Of a DNA stretch of 64,000 bases, positions 1-8,574 are shown one piece after another (the first letter of the stretch is position 1; every line of letters begins with the position of its first letter). The DNA is taken from assembly GCF_001955695.1 (NCBI RefSeq), contig NZ_CP019236.1, positions 4,898,001 to 4,962,000 on the forward strand. Direction: 5' to 3'. The position numbers and the translations under genes are program-made. Source of the stretch: Rhodoferax koreense (GTDB taxonomy: Bacteria > Pseudomonadota > Gammaproteobacteria > Burkholderiales > Burkholderiaceae_C). The notes under the pieces were generated by a model that saw nothing but the letters and a program-made list of their open reading frames with translations, was not told the DNA's origin and did no database searches.

Positions 1-589
1 AGTCGAGTCCCGCGCCGAGCGCCCGGCCCGAGGTGACCGTGGCGTTTTCACCGAACCCGATCATGGCGGTGCCCATCACCCCAGCGATCCGGGGCGACGT
101 GTACCGCACCGAATTGTTGGTGCGATCGGTATAGGTGCGATCGAGTCCGTGGATGGTCGAGACCTGCGACCCAAAATCCAAGGTCGATGACAAAGCGCCC
201 ATGTCGTCCAGGAAGTCCGGCTGCCGGCCGGCCAGCACCGTTCCGGAGCCGCCCTGCATGCCCACCACCGAGCGCCGACCGAACAGCAGGCCGCCCTGCG
301 CTGCGGTGCCGGTGTCCAGGTTGATGCCGGACTCGATGACGAACAGCGTCTTCAGCCCGCAGCCGAGATCCTCCGTTCCGCGAAAGCCCAGCCGCGAGGC
401 TTGCATCGCCCCGGGGTGAACCGACAGCCGGTGCCCCACCGATTGTCCGGACGCATCGACGTTGCGGTTGGTGTAGGTGATGCCCGTGTCCAGCAGCCCG
501 TACAGCGACACCGACGATTGGCCGTAGGCGGTCCCCGACACCAACGCACAACCGCCCACCAACGCGATGGCGCTCCATTGCTTTCCCAT
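1..589 (-). CDS. Gram-negative porin, OmpC type (3' part outside window)
   Basis: The frame opens at ATG 589 and runs off the left edge, so about 196 N-terminal residues are visible. It begins with a signal peptide (MGKQWSAIALVGGCALVSG, cleaved near AYG/Q) followed directly by SSVSLYGLLDTGITYTNRN, the typical first beta strand of Burkholderiales trimeric porins. Further family features are ASRLGFRGTEDLGCGLKTLF and GRRSVVGMQGGSGTVLAGRQ, with the usual alternating strand pattern. The product should be an outer-membrane diffusion channel; substrate choice cannot be read from the sequence. It is transcribed leftwards and faces the 3' end of the M20 peptidase gene across about 130 bp. Family assignment is secure; nothing can be said about the missing C-terminal half. 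Confidence 0.9.
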   Translation of the reverse strand, partial: MGKQWSAIALVGGCALVSGTAYGQSSVSLYGLLDTGITYTNRNVDASGQSVGHRLSVHPGAMQASRLGFRGTEDLGCGLKTLFVIESGINLDTGTAAQGGLLFGRRSVVGMQGGSGTVLAGRQPDFLDDMGALSSTLDFGSQVSTIHGLDRTYTDRTNNSVRYTSPRIAGVMGTAMIGFGENATVTSGRALGAGLD

Positions 590-717
590 GTGAATTCTCC
601 GATTTGGAAGTTAAAGAATCTTTGGCGGCTTCAAAGGCCGAGGTCTGTCGACAAAAATCGGACACAGCGATCCAACCGAACCCGATCCGCGGGCTCGTTC
701 AGGTGGGTTGTGCCGAT

Positions 718-2220
718 CTATGGGCTCGCCGGAACCGTGCTGCGCCTGGAAGGCGTGTCGGCCTCGCCCAGGTCCCAGAACACGCCAGCCATGATCTGCA
801 AGGCCTGCCGCGTCACGCTGGCGAGCACGTGCTCGTTGGGTGCGTGCTGCGCACAGCCCGGATAAGAGTGAGGAATCCACAATGTCGGCAGGCCAAGGAT
901 GTCGGCAAACGCGTCGTTCGGCAGCGATCCGCCAAGGTTGGGGAGCAGCCGGGGTGGCCGCCCTACCGTGCGGTCGATCGACGCCATGCACCAGTGCACC
1001 CAGGGCGAGTCCGGGTCCAGCCGCGTGGCCATGGCCTCGGTTCCGTTCTGGCTCACCGCCACGTCATCGAAGCCGTGGTCGTCGAGATGGCGCCGGATGT
1101 GGGCAATGAAGTTCGTGTTGTCGCTGCCCACCACGTACCGGATCTGGCACATCGCGTAGGCACTTGCCGGGATGGCATTGACAGGCGCTTCCGGGTTGCC
1201 GGTCTTGAAGGTGATGACTTCGAAGGAGTTCCAGCCGAACACACGCTCGGAAGGCGTCAACCCGGGTTCGCCCCAGTTCGGCGCGATGGCCGGCGCGTCG
1301 GCATCGGTGCCGACTTCGATGGTCCGCAACGCCTGGCGAACGTTGTCCGGCAGGCAGTTAGGCAACAACGCGGGCACGAGGATGCGGCCACGCTCGTCCA
1401 CCATGCTCGCAATCGCATGGGCCAGCCGCACGCCCGGGTTGCTGAGCAGGCCACCCCAATTGCCGGAGTGGTGTGCGCCCTCCCGCAACTGGATGCGCAG
1501 ATCGAAATTCAACCCACCGCGCGCGCCGAGGAAGACCGTTGGCTCGTCGGCGGCCAGGCGGGGGCCGTCCGATGAGATGAACACGTCGGCCTTCAGGAAA
1601 TCCCGGTACTGCCTGCACACCTCATGCAGGCCGTGCGAGCCTGCTTCCTCGCCCATCTCGAGCAGGATCTTCATGTTGAAGCCGAGCTTGCCGCCGCGGG
1701 CCTGTCGCACCTGCGCCAGCGCCGCCAGGTTGATGGAGTGCTGAACCTTGTTGTCGGCCGTGCCGCGGCCGTACCAGCGGTCGCCTTCGACGGTCAGCGT
1801 CCAGGGACTGAGCCCTTCGCGCCACTGTGCGTCGTAACCGTTGACGACATCGCCGTGGCCGTAGCTCAGCACTGTCGGCACATCGTCGCCCTCGATGCGT
1901 TCGGCCAACAGGAAGGGGCTGCGTCCGGGCTCGGGGTTGTCGATGATCCGGTACGAGAAACCCATGGCCTCAAGCTCGGGCACGATCAGTTCGGTCAGGT
2001 AGCGATGCAGCAACGGCAGGCTTTCGGGACGCTGGCTCTCGGTCCGCATGGCCACACGCGCCGCCAGGACCCGCTGGAACGCCATCGAATCGAAATGGGC
2101 CTCCACCCGGCGGATCGCATCGCGGCGGCCTTGCGCGCGGCTGGCCTGCTGCGGATGGCGCGGGTCTTCGCCCTGCGCGGGGGACGTTTCGCCTGGGGTT
2201 TCTTGCAGAATGTTTTTCAT
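718..2220 (-). CDS. M20 family metallopeptidase / amidohydrolase
   Basis: About 500 residues, a cytosolic di-zinc hydrolase of the M20 (ArgE/DapE/carboxypeptidase) family. The first metal motif YGHGDVV lies near residue 120, the bridging aspartate in GRGTADNK near 156, and the catalytic glutamate in EMGEEAGSHG near 191. A dimerisation-like region (GARGGLNFDLRIQLREGAHH) follows, and the late histidine is in IPHSYPG near the C-terminus. I chose ATG 2220 (MKNILQETPGE); an upstream in-frame start at 2331 would run through the divergent regulatory region. The substrate is probably a peptide or N-acyl amino acid but is not determined. It is divergent from the LysR gene at 2356, its likely regulator. 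Confidence 0.85.
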   Translation of the reverse strand: MKNILQETPGETSPAQGEDPRHPQQASRAQGRRDAIRRVEAHFDSMAFQRVLAARVAMRTESQRPESLPLLHRYLTELIVPELEAMGFSYRIIDNPEPGRSPFLLAERIEGDDVPTVLSYGHGDVVNGYDAQWREGLSPWTLTVEGDRWYGRGTADNKVQHSINLAALAQVRQARGGKLGFNMKILLEMGEEAGSHGLHEVCRQYRDFLKADVFISSDGPRLAADEPTVFLGARGGLNFDLRIQLREGAHHSGNWGGLLSNPGVRLAHAIASMVDERGRILVPALLPNCLPDNVRQALRTIEVGTDADAPAIAPNWGEPGLTPSERVFGWNSFEVITFKTGNPEAPVNAIPASAYAMCQIRYVVGSDNTNFIAHIRRHLDDHGFDDVAVSQNGTEAMATRLDPDSPWVHWCMASIDRTVGRPPRLLPNLGGSLPNDAFADILGLPTLWIPHSYPGCAQHAPNEHVLASVTRQALQIMAGVFWDLGEADTPSRRSTVPASP

Positions 2221-2283
2221 GGGTTTGCGGTGCGTGGGGCCGTTGGCGGTGATCGCCGTTGGGGAAATAATAGGCCGCTTGCA

Positions 2284-2333
2284 AGTTGCCGTCGTTAGAT
2301 AATTGGCATTCAATGATTGCCGAAACGGCAACT
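2284..2333. promoter_or_regulatory. Inverted repeat in the M20/LysR divergent promoter region
   Basis: A perfect 9-bp inverted repeat, AGTTGCCGT at 2284-2292 and ACGGCAACT at 2325-2333, is separated by 32 bp. It sits between the divergent M20 gene (start 2220) and LysR gene (start 2356). The spacer also holds an imperfect GGCAT-N7-TTGCC element. This is the expected place for a LysR-type binding site. The repeat is seen directly; its function is inferred. Confidence 0.5.
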
Positions 2334-2355
2334 CGAAAATCCCCCTCCTGTTGCC

Positions 2356-3270
2356 ATGAAGTCAGACCATCTCAAAGAAACCTCACTGCGCTACTTCCTC
2401 GAGGTGGCCCGCTGCGGCTCCATCAACGGGGCTTCGGAACGCCTCTGCGTGGCGACCTCGGCGATCAGCCGGCAGATCAGCGGCCTGGAGAATGCGCTGG
2501 ACGTACAACTGTTCGAACGCAGGCCGCGCGGCATGGTGCTGAGTGCCGCGGGTGAAATGCTGGCCACCCATGCGCGGCGCGCGGCGCTGGAGGCGGACCG
2601 GGTGGTGCTGGACATCCTTGCCCTGCAGGGCTTTCACAAGGGTCATGTGAGCCTGGCCTGCACCGAAGGCTTCGCGATCAACTTCCTGCCGGGCCTGGTC
2701 ATCGATTTCCAGGAAAAATACCCGGGCATCCACTTCACCCTGCAGGTCTCGGGGCCGGCCCACGTGTCGGAGATGGTGCGCACCGGAGACGCCGACATCG
2801 GCATGACCTTCAATCGGCTGGCCCAGAAGGACATCAAAGTCGAGCACCGACAGCCGGCACCGGTCATGGTCATCATGCGGCCGGACCATGCCCTGGCGAA
2901 ATCGAAGAGCATCCGGCTCAGCCAGCTCGCGGCCCACGCGCTCGCGCTGCCGACACCAGAGAGCAGCCTGCGCCAATTGTTCGACGTTGCCTGCAGCCGC
3001 TCCGGCCTGCTCATCGAGCCAAGGGTCACCAGCAACTGCGCCACGGCACTGCACCGATTCGTTCTCTCCGGCGGCATCCTGTCACTGGCCGGCGAGGTGT
3101 CGGTCAGAAACTACGTGGCCGAGGGGACGATGGTCGCCGTTCCTCTGCAAGACAAGATGCTGGAGGGTCGCAACATCGAGCTCCAGACCCTGGTGGGCCG
3201 CACGCTGCCAGGCGTCGTCAAGACGTTTCTGAGCTATGTGAAAGGCCGCCTCGGCGAAGCCGAAATCTAG
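2356..3270 (+). CDS. LysR family transcriptional regulator
   Basis: 304 residues, the usual length for the family. The N-terminal winged helix-turn-helix covers about residues 8-65 (LRYFLEVARCGSINGASERL, then SAISRQISGLENAL and LFERRPRGMVLS), followed by a periplasmic-binding-protein-like effector domain from about 90 to 295. ATG 2356 is preferred over an upstream start at 2317 because it places the helix-turn-helix at the normal distance from the N-terminus. It is divergent from the M20 hydrolase and is probably its activator. The inducer is unknown. It converges on the Crp/Fnr gene with only 15 bp between stop codons and no visible terminator. Confidence 0.88.
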   Translation: MKSDHLKETSLRYFLEVARCGSINGASERLCVATSAISRQISGLENALDVQLFERRPRGMVLSAAGEMLATHARRAALEADRVVLDILALQGFHKGHVSLACTEGFAINFLPGLVIDFQEKYPGIHFTLQVSGPAHVSEMVRTGDADIGMTFNRLAQKDIKVEHRQPAPVMVIMRPDHALAKSKSIRLSQLAAHALALPTPESSLRQLFDVACSRSGLLIEPRVTSNCATALHRFVLSGGILSLAGEVSVRNYVAEGTMVAVPLQDKMLEGRNIELQTLVGRTLPGVVKTFLSYVKGRLGEAEI

Positions 3271-3285
3271 CCGCGGTGGACGTGT

Positions 3286-4002
3286 TCATCGATCGGGAGA
3301 GCCGATCAGCGCATCGATCTTTCCGGGTTCTGCGATTACCAGCCAGCGCCCGTCACGCAGCAGCAGTCCGCGGGAAAACAGGTCCTTCAGCACGGTCGAC
3401 ACACTCATGCGCGACAGGCTGCAGATGCTGGCCATCTCCGCTTGCGTGAATCGGACCTGAAGGCGCACGCCGCGTGGGTGGGGCACACCATGGGCATGCG
3501 CCAGCCCGGTCAGCGCCAGCGCGACACGCTTGACGGCGGGTCCGGCACTCAGCAAATCATGGTGCTGGAGCAGCGCCTGGATCCGCTGCTCGGCAAACGC
3601 CATGGCCTGCGCCAACAGCTCCGGCTCGGCCTGGAGCGCACGGAGAAACCCGGCAGCAGGTACTTCGTACACGGTCGTATCGACCGACGCGACCGCGGCG
3701 GTCAGATGACTTCCCCGATCGGCGACGCCCCAGTCGCCCACCAGCCCCCCGGGGCCGATCACCATCAGGTGCCTTTCCTTGCCTTCGTCCGAATAGGTCG
3801 CCAGCCGGACGCGGCCGCGCGAGATGACGAAGATCGACCGGACGGGATCGCCCTGCTCGAAGAGTGTCGAACCCTGACTCAGGGTTCGCGCCTGGCGACC
3901 GTTCGTGAGCGCCGTCCAGTCGAACGCCGGCGCCTCGATCCAGAAGGTACGACGGGGACGGTTCGCGCCCTCCAGCGTCGATCGGGCATCACCCGTGCGC
4001 AT
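3286..4002 (-). CDS. Crp/Fnr family transcriptional regulator
   Basis: 238 residues. A cyclic-nucleotide-binding-like beta-roll occupies about residues 30-145 (TLSQGSTLFEQGDPVRSIFV, ISRGRVRLATYSDEGKER), and a Crp-type winged helix lies at about 185-225 (FTQAEMASICSLSRMSVSTV, LKDLFSRGLL). The N-terminal cysteine cluster of oxygen-sensing Fnr is absent, so an iron-sulfur sensor is unlikely. The gene is divergent from the PLP enzyme at 4119, separated by 116 bp in which I could not identify a convincing Crp or Fnr palindrome. It may control that neighbour; this is inference from position only. Confidence 0.85.
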   Translation of the reverse strand: MRTGDARSTLEGANRPRRTFWIEAPAFDWTALTNGRQARTLSQGSTLFEQGDPVRSIFVISRGRVRLATYSDEGKERHLMVIGPGGLVGDWGVADRGSHLTAAVASVDTTVYEVPAAGFLRALQAEPELLAQAMAFAEQRIQALLQHHDLLSAGPAVKRVALALTGLAHAHGVPHPRGVRLQVRFTQAEMASICSLSRMSVSTVLKDLFSRGLLLRDGRWLVIAEPGKIDALIGSPDR

Positions 4003-4118
4003 CGGGCCTCTCTTGCATCCGGCAACCGGCAGGCCACCCCGTTGTGGTGTAAAGCATTTGGCAGACGCCCGCGTCGATGCATCCTAGGCTTGCGGCTTTG
4101 CGGCCATCACGATCCATC

Positions 4119-5258
4119 ATGCAACATCCCTTCAGCGAAACCCGTACTCTATTCCCCATTCTCACCCGCAAGGCCCAACTCTCCAGTTGCTCCCAAAGCG
4201 CGCTCGCGCTGCCCGTCAGGGCAGCAATTCAGGATTACCTGGCGAGCTGGCAGGAAGACGGCATGGACTGGATGGGCTGGATGGAGGCCGTCAACGATGC
4301 CAAATCCGAGTTTGCCAAACTCATCCATGCCCATCCTGACGAAATTGCCGTCATGTCCTCGGTTTCCGACATCGCTTCGTCCCTGGGCAGCGCACTGACA
4401 TTCGAACCCGCGCAAAACGGCATCGTGGTGGGCGACATCGATTTCCCTTCGATCGGCCATGTGTGGCTCGCGCACGAGCGCAAGGGGGCCAAGGTCCGCT
4501 TCGTCCAGCCAGACGCCGAACACTGCATCAGCCTGGCGGCGTACGCCGAAACCATCGACCGCCATACCGCCCTGGTCAGTGTCTCCCACGTTTCCTACTA
4601 CAACGGTTTTCTGCAGGACATCGCCGGTGTGGCACGCCTGGCGCATGCGCATGGCGCGCTGGTGTTCGTGGATGCCTACCAGTCGGCCGGCGCCATCGAC
4701 ATCGACGTGGAACGCGACCAGATCGATGTACTGGCCAGCGGTGCGCAGAAGTTCATGCTGGGCTGCCCAGGCATCGCCTTCGCCTACGTGCGCCGCGCCG
4801 TGGCGCAACGCCTCTTCCCCAGCAACACCGGCTGGTTCGGCCGGGTCAACCCTTTCGCATTCGACATCCATGGTCTGGATTTCGCAAAGGGCGCCGCGCG
4901 TTTCAATACCGGCACCCCGCCCATGGTGAATGCGTTCGCAGCCCGGGCCGCACTGAAGCTGTTGAACTCCCTGGACATACCGACGGTTGAGACCTACCTC
5001 CGGCATCTTTCGGGTGTGGCGCTCGAGGAGGCCAGGCGTCTCGGCCTCGAACTCGCGAGTCCGGCCGATCCACACCGCAAAGGCGCCACCACCGCGGTCA
5101 AGGTGAAGGACGCCGCGCGGATCGAGCGTCTCATGGCGGAGAAGGGCTTCATCGTCTCCGCCCGCAACGACGTCATCCGCATCGCGCCCCATTTTTACAA
5201 CACCGAGCAAGAAGTGATCGGCGCGCTGAGAACGCTTTCCGGCATGCTGGCCGGCTGA
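4119..5258 (+). CDS. Aminotransferase class V-fold PLP enzyme
   Basis: 379 residues from ATG 4119 (MQHPFSETRTLFP); an in-frame ATG at 4077 is possible but gives an unconserved-looking leader. The fold-type I PLP features of class V enzymes (cysteine desulfurase, kynureninase, isopenicillin-N epimerase group) are present. These are the cofactor-ring aspartate and glutamine in VFVDAYQSAGA (D185, Q188) and the Schiff-base lysine in ASGAQKFMLG (K211). SVSHVSYYNGF and RFNTGTPPMVNAFAA also fit the group. The partner substrate cannot be deduced. It is a single gene between the divergent Crp/Fnr regulator and a convergent GntR gene. Confidence 0.8.
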   Translation: MQHPFSETRTLFPILTRKAQLSSCSQSALALPVRAAIQDYLASWQEDGMDWMGWMEAVNDAKSEFAKLIHAHPDEIAVMSSVSDIASSLGSALTFEPAQNGIVVGDIDFPSIGHVWLAHERKGAKVRFVQPDAEHCISLAAYAETIDRHTALVSVSHVSYYNGFLQDIAGVARLAHAHGALVFVDAYQSAGAIDIDVERDQIDVLASGAQKFMLGCPGIAFAYVRRAVAQRLFPSNTGWFGRVNPFAFDIHGLDFAKGAARFNTGTPPMVNAFAARAALKLLNSLDIPTVETYLRHLSGVALEEARRLGLELASPADPHRKGATTAVKVKDAARIERLMAEKGFIVSARNDVIRIAPHFYNTEQEVIGALRTLSGMLAG

Positions 5259-5297
5259 ACCTGCCGGCGCATCACGGCGACCGACACCCGCCGCAGG

Positions 5298-6047
5298 TCA
5301 TCGGCGCAGGCGCATCGAGATGGAGAACCGCTCCGCGGGATGCACCGACACCGACACCTCGAAGGCAACACTGTCGGCATCCAGGTAGCGCCGGACGATC
5401 TTCAAGACGGAAGCCCCGACCTCCAGCCCCAGGGCCTTGGCGATGTCGGCGTCATCCAGCGCGGACGCGCGGACGTCCTGCTGGATCTCCTCGATCCGCC
5501 GGCCGAATCGCTCCTCGATCAATGCACTGATCAGCGTGTCCGGCGAGGCCCGCACCACATCGGCAATCTCGTGGTAGGCCGGATCGACGTAGACATCGGT
5601 CCAGCCGATCGGCAGGCTGCCCTTTTCCGTCTCCATGCGCAAGCTCGAGAAGCGCAGCCAGACAGCGCCCTCGGCGCAGCCGAGTTCGCCGGCCAGCGCG
5701 CCGCCGGCCTCGACCCGTTCGATCGATTGCACCACGCGCACGTGCTCGGTGCCGAAGTGGACCAGATCGTCGACCGAGGCCAGCGACGGCCTGAATGACA
5801 GCTTCGGCTTCGCCGAGACCACCCGGGTTCCGACGTTCTTGCGCCGCGACACCAACCCCAGCGCCTGCAGTTCCGCCAGCGCGGCCCGGATGGTGTGCCG
5901 GCTCGTCCCGTAATGCTTGCACAACTCGAGTTCGGTGGGCAGCAGGGTACCCACCTCGAAATGCGCGGACGTGATGGCCTCGGTGAGATGACGGGCGATG
6001 TTGACGGAATTGGCCTTCGACGCGACCGGCTCAAGCTGTGTGTTCAT
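5298..6047 (-). CDS. GntR family regulator, HutC/UTRA type
   Basis: 249 residues. A winged helix-turn-helix lies at about residues 17-82 (NIARHLTEAITSAHFEVGTL, LPTELELCKHYGTSRHTIRA), followed by a UTRA effector domain from about 100 to 245. It is divergent from the lyase-receptor-fumarase operon beginning at 6152. The 104-bp gap contains a perfect 15-bp inverted repeat at 6074-6111, the likely operator. The most probable role is a repressor relieved by the substrate or an intermediate of that operon. Confidence 0.88.
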   Translation of the reverse strand: MNTQLEPVASKANSVNIARHLTEAITSAHFEVGTLLPTELELCKHYGTSRHTIRAALAELQALGLVSRRKNVGTRVVSAKPKLSFRPSLASVDDLVHFGTEHVRVVQSIERVEAGGALAGELGCAEGAVWLRFSSLRMETEKGSLPIGWTDVYVDPAYHEIADVVRASPDTLISALIEERFGRRIEEIQQDVRASALDDADIAKALGLEVGASVLKIVRRYLDADSVAFEVSVSVHPAERFSISMRLRR

Positions 6048-6073
6048 GGTTAAGGGTAAACCCGATATTTAAT

Positions 6074-6123
6074 TATGTCCGAACATATTAAGCTTCATAT
6101 GTTCGGACATATTGGACATGTCC
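6074..6123. promoter_or_regulatory. Candidate GntR operator array
   Basis: A perfect 15-bp inverted repeat, TATGTCCGAACATAT at 6074-6088 and ATATGTTCGGACATA at 6097-6111, is separated by 8 bp. Each arm is itself almost palindromic (ATGT-YCGR-ACAT), as expected for two adjacent dimer sites. A further perfect palindrome GGACATGTCC lies at 6114-6123. The array stands between the GntR gene and the lyase gene, so one regulator could control both directions. The repeats are seen directly; assignment to this GntR protein is inference. Confidence 0.75.
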
Positions 6124-6151
6124 TGGTCATTCAACTTTTCCGAGGTCAATT

Positions 6152-7528
6152 ATGTCGACTCCCCCGCTTCCGATGGCCAGCACGGTCGTCGACTCCATCC
6201 TGTTTCGCGACGCCTTCGGCACGGCGGGGATGCGCGCCATCTTTTCCGACCGCGCATTGATCCAACGCTACATCGATGCCGAGGTCGCCCTGGCCAAGGC
6301 CGAAGCGCGCTGCGGCGTGATCCCGGCCGAAGCCGCCGAGGTGATCGCGCGAGAATCGAGGATCGAGCGCATCGACTTCGACCACATGCGCGAAGAAACC
6401 GACATCGTCGGCTACCCGATCCTGCCACTGGTGCACCAGCTCGTCGCCATGTGTGGCGAAGCCGGCCGCTACGTGCACTGGGGTGCCACCACGCAGGACA
6501 TCATGGACACGGCGGTGGCACTGCAGGTGCGCGATGCGCTGGACAGCATCGACGCCGACATTCGCGAACTGCGCGGCATCCTGGCCGCGCTGGCGAAGAA
6601 ACACCGCAACACGCCGATGGCCGGCCGCACGCACCTGCAGCAGGCGCTGCCGGTGACCTTCGGCTACAAGGTGGCAATCTGGCTGGCGATGTTCGACCGG
6701 CACCAGGAACGCCTGGCGCAACTCCGTCCGCGCGTGGCGCTGGTCGAATTCGCCGGTGCCGCCGGCACGCTGGCCTCGCTCGGCGACAAGGGCTTCGCCG
6801 TGCAGCGCGCCATGGCAGAAGAACTCGGCCTGGGTGTGCCGGCCACCACCTGGCACGTGGCGCGCGACGGCTTTGCCGAAGCCGTGAACCTGCTGGCGCT
6901 GGTCACCGGTTCGCTCGGCAAGATCGCGCTCGACATCATGATCATGGCCTCGACCGAGTTCGCCGAGGTCTACGAGCCTTTCGTCAAGGGCCGCGGTGCG
7001 AGCAGCACCATGCCGCAAAAGCGCAACCCGATCTCCAGCGAGCTGATGCTGGCCGCGAGCAAGGCCGTGCGCCAGCACGCCGGCCTGATGGTGGATGCGA
7101 TGGTGCAGGATTTCGAACGCGCCACCGGCCCCTGGCACGCGGAGTGGATCGCCATTCCCGAAAGCTTCATCCTCAGTGCGGGCGCGCTGCACCAGGCCAA
7201 GTTCGCGCTCGGCGGCCTGATCGTGGACGAAGCCCGCATGGCGCACAACCTGGGTATCACCAAGGGCCTGATCGTGGCCGAGGCCGTGATGATGGGCATG
7301 GCGCCGCACATCGGACGGCAGCGGGCGCACGACGTGGTCTACGACGCGTGCCGCACCGTCAACGAACACGGCGGCACCCTCGCCGACGCACTGGCCGCGC
7401 TGCCCGCCGTCACCGAGGTGTTCGACCGCGCCGACATCGACCGCCTCACCGACCCCGCGAACTACCTTGGCCTGGCACCGCAGATGGTGGACCGCGCGCT
7501 GACCCTGTCGGCCGAAATCGCGGCCTGA
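6152..7528 (+). CDS. Lyase of the fumarase/aspartase superfamily, PcaB/adenylosuccinate-lyase-like
   Basis: 458 residues. The three conserved superfamily regions are visible: VHWGATTQDIMDT (about 108-120), GRTHLQQALPVTFGYK (about 158-173) and the signature GASSTMPQKRNPISSE in the second half. The wording of these motifs is closest to 3-carboxy-cis,cis-muconate cycloisomerase and adenylosuccinate lyase. Because the gene sits in a catabolic operon with a Bug receptor and a second superfamily member, I expect a catabolic lyase or cycloisomerase acting on a substituted succinate or muconate, not purine synthesis. The ATG at 6152 follows CCGAGGTCAATT. It is the first gene downstream of the GntR operator. 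Confidence 0.8.
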   Translation: MSTPPLPMASTVVDSILFRDAFGTAGMRAIFSDRALIQRYIDAEVALAKAEARCGVIPAEAAEVIARESRIERIDFDHMREETDIVGYPILPLVHQLVAMCGEAGRYVHWGATTQDIMDTAVALQVRDALDSIDADIRELRGILAALAKKHRNTPMAGRTHLQQALPVTFGYKVAIWLAMFDRHQERLAQLRPRVALVEFAGAAGTLASLGDKGFAVQRAMAEELGLGVPATTWHVARDGFAEAVNLLALVTGSLGKIALDIMIMASTEFAEVYEPFVKGRGASSTMPQKRNPISSELMLAASKAVRQHAGLMVDAMVQDFERATGPWHAEWIAIPESFILSAGALHQAKFALGGLIVDEARMAHNLGITKGLIVAEAVMMGMAPHIGRQRAHDVVYDACRTVNEHGGTLADALAALPAVTEVFDRADIDRLTDPANYLGLAPQMVDRALTLSAEIAA

Positions 7529-7597
7529 GCACGCGTCACGCGAACGAGACCCGCACCGACCTGAACCCGATCCATTTACAAATCCCTGGAGAGAGAC

Positions 7598-8572
7598 ATG
7601 AAGAACCTGATCCGCACTGCCATCTTCGCCGGCCTGGCGAGCACCTCGCTCGCCTTCGCGCAGACCTATCCGAACAAGCCGATCAGCTGGATCGTGCCGT
7701 TTGCCGCCGGCGGCCCGACGGATGCGCTCGCACGCGGCATCGCCGAGCGCGTGTCCCGCGAACTGGGCCAGCCCATCATCATCGACAACGCCCCAGGTGC
7801 CGGTGGCACGGTGGGCGCGGCGAAGGCGGCACGCGCCACGGCCGATGGCTACACCATGCTCGTCGGCCACATGGGCTACATGGGCGCGGCCCCCGCGCTG
7901 TACAAGAAACTGGCTTATGACCCGGTGAAGGATTTCGAGCCCGTGTTCCGCTTCCCGGACACGCCGCTGGTGCTCATGGTCCGCCGCGAACATCCGGCCA
8001 AGGACATCCAAGGCCTGATCGACTTCGGCAGGAAGAACCCCGACAAGCTGTTCATCAGCAACGCCGGCGTGGGGTCCAGCTCGCACCTCATCGCCGCGCT
8101 GGTGGCGAATTCCGCCGGCATGAAGGTCACGCTGGTGCCCTACAAGGGCGCAGGCCCGGCTTTGGTGGACGTGATCGGTGGCCAAGTCGATGGCATCTTC
8201 GACCAGACCAACACCGCGCTGCCACAGATCACGGAGGAGAAAGTGCGCGCACTGGCCGTGACGTCCAAGGTGCGCCTGCCACAGCTCAAGAACGTGCCGA
8301 CGCTCAACGAAACCGTGCTGCCGGGGTTCGAGGCCTCGACCTGGTACGGCATCTACGCGCCCAAGGGCACGCCCAAACCCGTGCTCGACAAGGTGCAGCA
8401 GGCCTATCTGAAAGTGATGACCGACAAGTCCTTCACCGACAAGATGGCGGCCCAGGCCATTCAGATGCTACCGGCGCAAGAGTACACGGGTTCGGCGCTT
8501 GGCAAACACACGGAGGCCGAGGTGGCGCGCTGGCGAGCCGTCGCGGCCAAGGCGAACATCTCGCTGGACTGA
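7598..8572 (+). CDS. Bug/TctC-type tripartite tricarboxylate transporter substrate-binding protein
   Basis: 324 residues with a Sec signal peptide (MKNLIRTAIFAGLASTSLAF, then AQTYPNKP). Typical Bug features follow: ISWIVPFAAGGPTDALAR, IIIDNAPGAGGTVGAAKAAR, ADGYTML and VPYKGAGPALVDVIGGQVD. These proteins bind carboxylates in the periplasm. A strong ribosome site (GGAGAGAG) precedes ATG 7598. It lies between two lyase genes and probably captures the substrate of the operon. No TctA or TctB membrane genes are found in the window. Confidence 0.9.
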   Translation: MKNLIRTAIFAGLASTSLAFAQTYPNKPISWIVPFAAGGPTDALARGIAERVSRELGQPIIIDNAPGAGGTVGAAKAARATADGYTMLVGHMGYMGAAPALYKKLAYDPVKDFEPVFRFPDTPLVLMVRREHPAKDIQGLIDFGRKNPDKLFISNAGVGSSSHLIAALVANSAGMKVTLVPYKGAGPALVDVIGGQVDGIFDQTNTALPQITEEKVRALAVTSKVRLPQLKNVPTLNETVLPGFEASTWYGIYAPKGTPKPVLDKVQQAYLKVMTDKSFTDKMAAQAIQMLPAQEYTGSALGKHTEAEVARWRAVAAKANISLD

Positions 8573-8574
8573 AG

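Noticed and set aside
3286..4002. Oxygen-sensing Fnr
   Set aside because: The N-terminal cysteine cluster is absent; only a general Crp/Fnr call is supported.
6112..7920. 602-codon plus-strand frame overlapping the lyase and receptor
   Set aside because: Out of frame with two well-supported genes; arginine/alanine-rich with no domain.
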